Positions 1-5,099 of a stretch of DNA of 6,464 bases are shown piece after piece (position 1 is the first letter of the stretch; each line of letters begins with the position of its first letter). The notes below the pieces were generated by a model. It was not told the DNA's origin. It searched no databases and worked only from the letters and a program-made list of their open reading frames with translations. Position numbers and translations under genes: made by a program. This stretch comes from Thermoflexus hugenholtzii JAD2 (GTDB lineage: Bacteria; Chloroflexota; Dehalococcoidia; UBA2979), in NCBI GenBank assembly GCA_945889565.1, contig CAMDBZ010000100.1, positions 1 through 6,464 on the forward strand, given 5' to 3'.

Positions 1-201
1 GTCCTCGTAGTAGGTGGTGGTGCCGAAGACGTGCGCGGGGCTGAGCTTCAACTGCTCCGCGATCACGTGCATCGCCGGCCGCGACACGTACCCATAGCGG
101 TGCTGCACGCGATGCAACGCCTCCAGCAGGTCCGCGTCGTCCGGCCGCAGATCGGCGACGAGCGCCCGCAGCTCCGCGCTGGCCTCGGTCTCGAGCGGCA
201 T
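1..201 (-). CDS. NuoE/FdsG-like thioredoxin-fold [2Fe-2S] subunit, N-terminal part (runs off left edge)
   Basis: The first 67 residues of a subunit of the 24-kDa NADH dehydrogenase family (NuoE, HoxE, FdsG). In this family the subunit carries a [2Fe-2S] cluster and works with a NuoF-like FMN/NADH-binding partner. It is read directly from the minus strand: ATG at 201-199 and an open frame to base 1. Visible family features are the N-terminal helical region LLEALHRVQHRYGYVS (residues 26-41), then AMHVIAEQLKLSPAHVFG (44-61) and TTTYYED (62-67 plus the edge), matching the family pattern of a GY.. turn, an IA..L..S...V.G helix and a T.Y/F.. strand. The four cysteine ligands lie beyond the edge and cannot be checked. 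A GGGGAGG ribosome binding site 5 nt upstream fixes the start. Being first after a gap with a candidate promoter fits a separate NuoEF, formate dehydrogenase (FdsGBA-like) or hydrogenase diaphorase operon better than the middle of a 14-gene nuo operon, but complex I is not excluded. Confidence 0.88.
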   Translation of the reverse strand, partial: MPLETEASAELRALVADLRPDDADLLEALHRVQHRYGYVSRPAMHVIAEQLKLSPAHVFGTTTYYED

Positions 202-206
202 CCACG

Positions 207-213
207 CCTCCCC
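207..213 (-). promoter_or_regulatory. Ribosome binding site of the NuoE-like gene
   Basis: The minus strand reads GGGGAGG, then 5 nt (CGTGG), then ATG at 201-199. This is close to the anti-Shine-Dalgarno consensus at good spacing and decides the start of a gene that is truncated by the window edge. Confidence 0.8.
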
Positions 214-218
214 GGCGC

Positions 219-247
219 ACTATCGCAGCGCCGCCCCCGAGCGGCAA
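219..247 (-). promoter_or_regulatory. Candidate sigma-70-type promoter for the NuoE-like gene
   Basis: In the 53-nt gap between genes the minus strand carries TTGCCG at 247-242 (4 of 6 to TTGACA) and GATAGT at 224-219 (4 of 6 to TATAAT). The spacer is exactly 17 nt. The predicted transcript start is near 212-211, giving a very short leader that only just contains the ribosome binding site. GATAGT is one of very few A/T-rich hexamers in a strongly GC-rich region, which strengthens the case. Two 4/6 matches remain weak evidence, and the NuoE-like gene could instead be read through from the gene before it. Confidence 0.35.
230..245 (-). other. GC-rich hairpin after the operon-end gene
   Basis: Ten bases past the stop of the small secreted-protein gene, the minus strand reads GCCGC, a 6-nt loop (TCGGGG), then GCGGC: a perfect 5-bp stem. 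It is preceded by the 8-nt palindrome GGCGCGCC at 255-248, which overlaps the stop codon. No T-tract follows, so it does not qualify as a standard intrinsic terminator. It overlaps the spacer of the candidate promoter. It may be only a chance product of GC-rich sequence. Confidence 0.25.
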
Positions 248-254
248 GGCGCGC

Positions 255-758
255 CTAAGCGCACACCGCCGGCGCGATCGGCCCCCCGACGCGCTGGAGC
301 TCGGCATCCGCATCCTCAGACGCGCTCCGGTACATCGCACGGTCGCGCCCGCTGAGCCAGATCACGCCACGGTCCCCGTTGATGAAGAACGACGGCGGCT
401 CTTCCCCAGGGCCGAGCTCGGGTGGTAGCGGCCGCCAGAAGCTCCCGTCGAAGTCGACGATCCACATCAGCCCGCAGTGCCCAATTGCGATCGGATAGAA
501 CCGGCCCCGCCGCGCCCGGGTCGACTCCGCGAAGAGCACCGATCCCTGCGTCTGCTCGTAGCAGAAGTCTCCGACGGGCCCCGGCGGCACCGCGCACCGA
601 GGCTCCCCGGGCAGCGGTGGCGGCCGGGAGGGGAGCGGCGTCGGCGTGGACGCAGGCGTCGCCAGGCGGGCAGCGCCGTCGTCGCGCCGGCCCGCCACCG
701 CGACGACGGCTGCCAGTGCCACCATCGCGGCGATCACAGCGACCGCACGCAGCACCAC
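255..758 (-). CDS. Small secreted or membrane-anchored protein with Pro/Thr linker and four cysteines, unknown function
   Basis: 167 residues; I do not recognise a named family. Residues 4-22 form one hydrophobic segment (AVAVIAAMVALAAVVAVAG) followed by RRDD. This could be a signal peptide or an uncleaved signal anchor; no cysteine sits at its end, so it is not a lipoprotein. Residues 33-53 are a Thr/Pro/Ser-rich linker, and 54-167 a compact domain outside the membrane. The domain has cysteines at 55, 66, 95 and 166, enough for two disulfides, and the motif GHCGLMWIVDFDGSFW (93-108) with HCG and FDGSFW elements that look conserved-domain-like. Later it has WLSGRD (134-139). The start is GTG at 758-756, with GAGG at 769-766 overlapping the preceding stop. 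Lying 9 nt after the oxidoreductase gene, it is almost surely its co-transcribed partner and the last gene of the cassette. The N-terminal anchor, biased composition and good RBS support a real gene; its role is unknown. Confidence 0.77.
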   Translation of the reverse strand: MVLRAVAVIAAMVALAAVVAVAGRRDDGAARLATPASTPTPLPSRPPPLPGEPRCAVPPGPVGDFCYEQTQGSVLFAESTRARRGRFYPIAIGHCGLMWIVDFDGSFWRPLPPELGPGEEPPSFFINGDRGVIWLSGRDRAMYRSASEDADAELQRVGGPIAPAVCA

Positions 759-765
759 CGGCCCG

Positions 766-769
766 CCTC
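766..769 (-). promoter_or_regulatory. Ribosome binding site overlapping the oxidoreductase stop codon
   Basis: The minus strand reads TGAGG, where TGA (770-768) ends the oxidoreductase gene and GAGG lies 7 nt before the GTG at 758-756. The shared bases indicate translational coupling and support the GTG start. A second GTG follows immediately at 755-753 and would shift the start by only one codon. Confidence 0.55.
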
Positions 770-2111
770 AGTCTCCCGCCGCGACAGGCTCGATGCCTGC
801 CGCCCCGTCCGCCACCGCCAGCCGCGCGACCTCCTGGCCGATGCGGATCGAGTAGTTCTGGCCGCGGTCCTCCGGGTAGATCTGCGTCGTGTTCGCCAGG
901 TACAGGCCGGCGATCGGCGTGCGCAGCGGCGGGATCAGCTCGTGGTAGCGGTAGTGCACGATCGGCTGGCCCGCGCGGTCCTTGAACAGCCAGCGGTCGC
1001 GAATCCAGGAACGCTCGAAGTCCGGGTTGATGCGCCGGATGAACGGCTCGTACCGCGCCAGCACCTGCTCCGCGTCCTCCTCGACGATCGGGTCGCCGGG
1101 GTCCGTGTAGTTCGAGAAGTACACGACACGCCGCCCGCCGTACTCGGACGGCGAGCGGAAGTTCGTCTGCTCCACCGCCACCACGAACGGGCAATCGTCG
1201 TCCGTCACCGTCAGCCAGTACATCGAGGAGAGCGGCCGGTCCAGCGCCAGCACCAGCACCGTCGCCCACTGGTACTCCACCGCCGCCAGCTTGCGCGCGT
1301 ACTCGGCGTCGAGGCCCGGCACCATGCGTGCGAACACCGGCGACGGCGTCGTCGCGATCACCGCGTCGGCCCGCACCACCTCGCCCGTGTCGGCGAGCCG
1401 CACGCCGCGCGCGCGCCCGCCCTCGATCACAATCTCCGCCACCGGCCGCGACGCCTGCACCACCGCGCCACGCGCGCGCAGCGTCTCGACCAGCGCGTCG
1501 ACGAGCCGCCCGAACGAGCCGCGCAGGTAGCCCAGCTGCTCCTTCGCGAACATCCCCCCCGGCCGCGAGGCAAAGCGCAGGTACAGCTTCCCCCAGAACC
1601 ACACCAGAGAGATGTCCGGCGCGTGTGCGCCGAACTTGGCGCGCAACAGCGGCCCCCACACCCGCGCGTAGCCCTCGCGCCCCACCCAGCGCTCGATCCA
1701 CGGCTTCGCACGCTGCCCCTCGTAGCGCCGCCAGTTGGACTGCCGCCGCAGCCACAGCGCCGCCACGCCCAGACGCACCCGTGTCAGCAGCGACACCGGC
1801 GAGAAACGCAGCAGGTCCAGCGCGCTCACGAACGGATAGATCCGCCCGTTCGTGAGGAAGCCCACGCGCGACGGGATCCACTCGAGGTCGTCGCCCAGCC
1901 CGAGCTCCGCGATCAGCTCGCGGATCACCGTGTCCGAGTAGAACAGGTGGTGGTAGAACGCCTCGATCCGCCCGCCGCCGATCTCGAACGTGCGCACCTG
2001 CCCGCCGAGTGTGTCGCTCGCCTCGAACAGCTGCACCGTGTGACCGCCGCGCACGAGCTCGTACGCGGCCGCGAGTCCACCGACGCCGCCGCCCACCACC
2101 ACCACGTTCAT
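768..2111 (-). CDS. FAD-dependent amine-oxidase-fold oxidoreductase (COG1232, protoporphyrinogen-oxidase-like)
   Basis: 447 residues. The N-terminus is a Rossmann FAD-binding motif, VVVVGGGVGGLAAAYEL (3-19), ending in acidic E30 for ribose binding, then the LGGQVRTFE flavoenzyme motif (35-43). Subfamily marks follow: YHHLFYSD (53-60), the substrate-domain segments YPFVSALDLLRFSP (92-105) and SFGRLVDAL (199-207), and the C-terminal FAD-contact stretch GLYLANTTQ (402-410) with YPEDRGQNYSIRIG (412-425). The enzyme is probably cytoplasmic or membrane-peripheral. This subfamily resembles protoporphyrinogen oxidase, phytoene desaturase and UDP-galactopyranose mutase, but commonly occurs beside glycosyltransferases rather than heme genes. 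Nothing here supports a heme role. An isoprenoid-carrier or sugar substrate is my inference from the neighbours. The start ATG (2111-2109) overlaps the flippase stop as ATGA, with GGAGGAGGG just upstream. Upstream in-frame codons in this frame only shadow the flippase gene and should not be added. Confidence 0.92.
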   Translation of the reverse strand: MNVVVVGGGVGGLAAAYELVRGGHTVQLFEASDTLGGQVRTFEIGGGRIEAFYHHLFYSDTVIRELIAELGLGDDLEWIPSRVGFLTNGRIYPFVSALDLLRFSPVSLLTRVRLGVAALWLRRQSNWRRYEGQRAKPWIERWVGREGYARVWGPLLRAKFGAHAPDISLVWFWGKLYLRFASRPGGMFAKEQLGYLRGSFGRLVDALVETLRARGAVVQASRPVAEIVIEGGRARGVRLADTGEVVRADAVIATTPSPVFARMVPGLDAEYARKLAAVEYQWATVLVLALDRPLSSMYWLTVTDDDCPFVVAVEQTNFRSPSEYGGRRVVYFSNYTDPGDPIVEEDAEQVLARYEPFIRRINPDFERSWIRDRWLFKDRAGQPIVHYRYHELIPPLRTPIAGLYLANTTQIYPEDRGQNYSIRIGQEVARLAVADGAAGIEPVAAGD

Positions 2112-3100
2112 GCGGCGCCCTCCTCCGTCGCTTCCGCCCGCCGCACCAGCGCGCGCACACCGAGATGCCGCTGCCACAGCAGCAGCAGCCCGAGCAGCAC
2201 CACCGGCACCAGCAGCAGCGCGTGCAGCACCAGCGCGTACGCCGTCGCCGCCGCGGCCGCCGTCCCGAACGCCACCGCCACCTCCCGCGCGAAGAACTCG
2301 AACGGGCCCACGCCCCCGGCCGTGCTCGGCGCCGCGATCGCGAGGTTCGCCGCCGCGCACACCGCCAGGTAATGCCCGGCCTCCAGCGGCAGCCCGAAGC
2401 CGCGCCCGACCAGCCAGTACGCCCCCGCCTCCAGCACCCAGCCTCCGAGCGACGTCGCCAGCACCGCCGCCCACGCCCGGCCGCCGCGCAACGTGCCCAG
2501 CCCCGCGAGGAACGCGCCCAGCCACGCGCGCGCCGCCGGCCGCACCCGCGCCGGCGTGAACCGCAACAGCGCGACCACCCCCGCGCTCGCGCCCGGCCGC
2601 AGCGCGAGCGCCGCGATCAGCCCCGTCGCCACGACGAATCCCACCACCGCCACCGCCGCCACCCAGCGCAGCAGCGAGTTCCCGCCCGCCACCGCGATCG
2701 TCCCTGCGAGCAGCAGCGCGAGCACCAGCCCGTCGAGGATGCGCTCGACGACGATCGTGCCGAGCGCCGCCAGCCGGCTCACGTCGTGCGCGTCGTGCAG
2801 CAGCTGCGCCCGCACGACCTCGCCCGCCCGCACCGGGAGCACGTTGTTCGCCGCGTACCCGATCACCACCAGCGACCACGCCTCGCGCGTCGGGATGCGC
2901 ACCGTGCCGTCCAGCACCAGCCGCCAGCGCAACGCGCGCACCCACAGCGCCCCCAGCTCGACCGCGAACGCCGCCACCAGCCAGCGCGCGTCGACGGCGC
3001 CGAGCGCGTCGCCAAGCTCCGCGCGGTCGACCTGCCGCAGCAGCAGCGCCAGGAACGCCCCGCTGACCAACAGCCCGATCGCAATGCGCCGCTTCGGCAC
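2108..3100 (-). CDS. Flippase-like integral membrane protein (LPG-synthase-TM / UPF0104 / AglD family)
   Basis: 330 residues with about eight hydrophobic segments (roughly 6-22, 40-57, 112-138, 145-167, 192-202, 208-232, 243-260, 275-308), the usual size and layout of the LPG_synthase_TM family without a catalytic C-terminal domain. Diagnostic motifs are LRWRLVL (57-63), GYAANNVLPVRAGEVVRA (81-98), VERILDGL (118-125) and PSTAGGVGPFEFF (258-270). Relatives include the membrane part of MprF, which flips lysyl-phosphatidylglycerol, and archaeal AglD of S-layer N-glycosylation. The most likely role is moving a lipid or lipid-linked sugar across the membrane; the substrate is unknown. The start is GTG at 3100-3098 after GGGAGGG. 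It follows the Agl23-like gene by 56 nt and overlaps the next gene by 4 nt. The C-terminus is a short charged tail (RRAEATEE), probably cytoplasmic. Confidence 0.92.
   Translation of the reverse strand: MPKRRIAIGLLVSGAFLALLLRQVDRAELGDALGAVDARWLVAAFAVELGALWVRALRWRLVLDGTVRIPTREAWSLVVIGYAANNVLPVRAGEVVRAQLLHDAHDVSRLAALGTIVVERILDGLVLALLLAGTIAVAGGNSLLRWVAAVAVVGFVVATGLIAALALRPGASAGVVALLRFTPARVRPAARAWLGAFLAGLGTLRGGRAWAAVLATSLGGWVLEAGAYWLVGRGFGLPLEAGHYLAVCAAANLAIAAPSTAGGVGPFEFFAREVAVAFGTAAAAATAYALVLHALLLVPVVLLGLLLLWQRHLGVRALVRRAEATEEGAA
2118..2126 (-). promoter_or_regulatory. Ribosome binding site of the oxidoreductase inside the flippase 3' end
   Basis: The minus strand reads GGAGGAGGG, encoding the EEG near the flippase C-terminus. 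Its nearer GAGGG lies 6 nt before the ATG at 2111-2109. With the ATGA stop/start overlap this is a clear coupling signal. It fixes the oxidoreductase start and excludes the in-frame extension upstream. Confidence 0.8.
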
Positions 3101-3103
3101 GCG

Positions 3104-3110
3104 CCCTCCC
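3104..3110 (-). promoter_or_regulatory. Ribosome binding site of the flippase-like gene
   Basis: The minus strand reads GGGAGGG 3 nt before the GTG at 3100-3098 (GGAGG core 4 nt away). The spacing is slightly short, but it is the only purine-rich site here and it supports GTG as the start. Confidence 0.7.
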
Positions 3111-3115
3111 CGCCC

Positions 3116-3127
3116 AGCCTCGAGGCT
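3116..3127. repeat. Perfect 12-nt palindrome in the Agl23-flippase spacer
   Basis: AGCCTCGAGGCT equals its own reverse complement. It lies 6 nt upstream of the flippase ribosome binding site on the minus strand. It could fold as a short RNA stem (4 bp with a TCGA loop) or be a small operator. No second copy was noticed in the window, and a regulatory role is unproven. Confidence 0.4.
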
Positions 3128-3136
3128 CCATCATTG

Positions 3137-3154
3137 GCCGCGGCGAGCCGCGGC
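3137..3154 (-). promoter_or_regulatory. Strong GC hairpin after the Agl23-like gene
   Basis: Two copies of the self-complementary octamer GCCGCGGC are separated by TC. They begin 2 nt after the TAG of the Agl23-like gene. In RNA they can form a 7-bp all-GC stem with a CTCG loop. No T-tract follows, so intrinsic termination is unlikely. A processing or stability element setting the ratio of the genes on either side is possible. It sits in the only gap of appreciable size inside the cassette (56 nt). Confidence 0.4.
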
Positions 3155-3156
3155 GG

Positions 3157-5097
3157 CTAGCGGCCGGCCGTCCCTGGCGGCGCGGGGAAGAGCACGTCGC
3201 CGTCCAGCGATCCCAGCGTCGAGGCGTCGACGCGGTCGCGCGCGAACTCAGCCCAGTCGGCCGGCAGCTCGCCGGACCATACCCCGGACCACAGCTTGCG
3301 CAGCGTCCCCAGCTTGGAGCCCGTGTCGTACGCCTTGTAGCCCTCCTCCGGGAACCACCAGCGATGGCGGTACTCGCGCGCGTCCGGCCGCCCCTCGCGC
3401 AGCGCCGGGTACGCCAGGGTCGTGGCGCGCACCGTGATCACCAGCGACCCCGGCGCGACCGTCGCGAAGCCCGTCGAGGGCACGTAGCCCACGAACGGCA
3501 GATCGCGCAGATACCACGCCCACGGCCACGGCAGCGCTTCGCTCTCGTCGACGACCACCTGCAGGCCCCCCGGCCACGACGCCGCCAGCGCGTGAATCTC
3601 GCGCGAGAGCGCGGGCACGTCGGGGCTCGTCTGCGTGTAGATGAGCGGCTCGACCGGCGTGTCGGGGTGCGCATACACCACGCCCTGCGCGGTGCGCACA
3701 GACAACGCCGCGACCGGCAGCAGCAGCGCCACCAGCAGCAGCGGCCCCGCCCACACCCGCGCGCGCCGCGGCCGCGCGCTCGCGAGCGCCGTCCATGCGC
3801 GCCCGACGCCGAGCGCCGCGAGCAGCGCGAGCGGCAACGCGAGGTGCACGAGCAGCCACGGCATCTTCTCCCCCGCGTACGACAGCGCAATGAAGCTGCC
3901 GCCGAACCACCACGCAAGCAGCGCCGCGAGCGCGTCGTGCCGCCGCACCGCCAGCCACGCGCCCGCCGCCAGCGCCGGCACGAGCACCAGGAACTCGTAC
4001 AGCGGCAGCATGAACAGGTAGTAGAACCACGGCTGCTCGCCGCGACGCACGTCCTGCTGCGCGAGCCAGTAGTCGAGCGCACCCCAGAAGTCGGACGTGA
4101 TGCCCCCGCGCGTGTTCGTGAATCCGGTCGTGAACAGCGGGATCGTGATCGCGTAGAACACCACCGCCACCAGCAGCCAGCGCCGCCAGTCCCACAGCAA
4201 CCCGGTGATCGTCGCGACCCCCAGCATCAGCGACACCGTGATCACGCCGAGCCGCCGCTCCGTCTCGCCCACCACCTCCACGCCGAGCGCCGACGCCGGA
4301 AGCTGCACCGCCGCCGCCAGCTGCGGCAGCGTGAGCACGCCCACGGCGATCAGCAGCGCGCCCGCGCGCGGCACCTCGCGGAACCCCAGCCGTCGCCACA
4401 GCGGCGCCAGCGGCAACGCGAGCGCCGCGAGCAGCCACGCCCATGGCGCCAGCAGCACGCCCTCCCACAGCCGTTGCTCCCCGCGCGTCCCGCGCTGATC
4501 CAGCAGCGCCAGCGTCAGCATCACGTCGAGGTACACGAGCAGCACCGCCGCGACGAGGTACACCGACTCCTTCGTCGCGAAGCCCAGCGCGAGCGCCCCG
4601 GCCGACACCGCCAGCCAGCGGTCCCGCCCGTCCTGCTGGTACCGCCACACCGCGATCATCAGCAGCGCCGTCCACAGCGCGATATAGATGTCCTCGCGCG
4701 CGAACCGCGAGTAGTAGAGCAACGACGGCGACAACGCGAGGAACAGCGCGCCCGCCACCGTCCCCGCCGTGCCGAGCCAGCGTCGCAGCAGCAACGGCGT
4801 CAGCACCAGCGCCGTGCCCGCGAACGCGGCCGGCATGCGCGCCATCGCGTCGCCGTCGCCGAACAGCTTGAACATGCCCGCCATCGCATGGAACTGGAAC
4901 GGCCCGTGCATCAGCGGGTCGTGCACATAGAGCGGCCGCGCGTGCTGGAAGTACCACGAGAACGTCGCGTGCAACGACTCGTCGTGATGGAGCGCGCGCA
5001 CGCCGAGGTCGTACAGCCGCAGCACGAGCGCGCCCGCTGCGATCGCGATCACCACCAGCGTCACCGCATCCGGCCGCCGCCACCGCACGCTGCCCAC
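3157..5097 (-). CDS. Agl23/TIGR03663-like polytopic membrane protein (GT-C-fold glycosyltransferase-like)
   Basis: 646 residues from GTG at 5097-5095. The N-terminus is hydrophobic (12-28), then comes the loop motif RALHHDESLHATF (34-46), whose acidic pair fits the catalytic first loop of GT-C enzymes using polyprenyl-phosphate sugars. Further family marks are HDPLMHGPFQFH (59-70), YYSRFAREDIY (128-138) with a second acidic pair, LGFATKES (171-178), FTNTRGG (326-332) and YAGEKMPWLLVHLALP (407-422). About eleven to thirteen hydrophobic segments fill 12-465, and a soluble C-terminal domain follows (about 470-646), which includes YTQTSPD (487-493). NCBIfam names this family flippase activity-associated Agl23 (from memory). 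The likely role is lipid-linked sugar transfer or translocation at the outer face. It starts 2 nt after the DUF2298 stop. An in-frame ATG at 5343 would add 82 Gly/Arg-rich residues that only shadow the DUF2298 C-terminus, so I reject it. GTG at 5088 is an alternative. Confidence 0.93.
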   Translation of the reverse strand: MGSVRWRRPDAVTLVVIAIAAGALVLRLYDLGVRALHHDESLHATFSWYFQHARPLYVHDPLMHGPFQFHAMAGMFKLFGDGDAMARMPAAFAGTALVLTPLLLRRWLGTAGTVAGALFLALSPSLLYYSRFAREDIYIALWTALLMIAVWRYQQDGRDRWLAVSAGALALGFATKESVYLVAAVLLVYLDVMLTLALLDQRGTRGEQRLWEGVLLAPWAWLLAALALPLAPLWRRLGFREVPRAGALLIAVGVLTLPQLAAAVQLPASALGVEVVGETERRLGVITVSLMLGVATITGLLWDWRRWLLVAVVFYAITIPLFTTGFTNTRGGITSDFWGALDYWLAQQDVRRGEQPWFYYLFMLPLYEFLVLVPALAAGAWLAVRRHDALAALLAWWFGGSFIALSYAGEKMPWLLVHLALPLALLAALGVGRAWTALASARPRRARVWAGPLLLVALLLPVAALSVRTAQGVVYAHPDTPVEPLIYTQTSPDVPALSREIHALAASWPGGLQVVVDESEALPWPWAWYLRDLPFVGYVPSTGFATVAPGSLVITVRATTLAYPALREGRPDAREYRHRWWFPEEGYKAYDTGSKLGTLRKLWSGVWSGELPADWAEFARDRVDASTLGSLDGDVLFPAPPGTAGR

Positions 5098-5099
5098 GC

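Noticed and set aside
225..257. Rho-independent terminator after the small secreted-protein gene
   Set aside because: A stem is present at 230-245, but no T-tract follows on the minus strand, and it sits within a candidate promoter spacer. Listed only as a low-confidence hairpin.
316..2160. Minus-strand frame (614 residues) covering the oxidoreductase and small secreted-protein genes
   Set aside because: Arg/Gly/Ala-rich shadow. It would run across two well-supported genes with coupled start and stop signals.
2160..2240. Run of CAG-type triplets resembling a microsatellite
   Set aside because: Read on the minus strand these are CTG and similar leucine codons in the last membrane helices of the flippase; repetition reflects a Leu-rich helix and GC-rich codon choice.
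477..2372. Long plus-strand open frame (631 residues) opposite the oxidoreductase and flippase start of coding
   Set aside because: Arg/His/Gln/Pro-rich translation with no recognisable motif, lying antisense to genes with clear family motifs. GC-rich third positions on the minus strand remove stop codons here.
2009..3160. Plus-strand frame (383 residues) opposite the flippase gene
   Set aside because: Arg/Gln/His-rich antisense shadow with no motif. The minus strand has the conserved flippase signatures.
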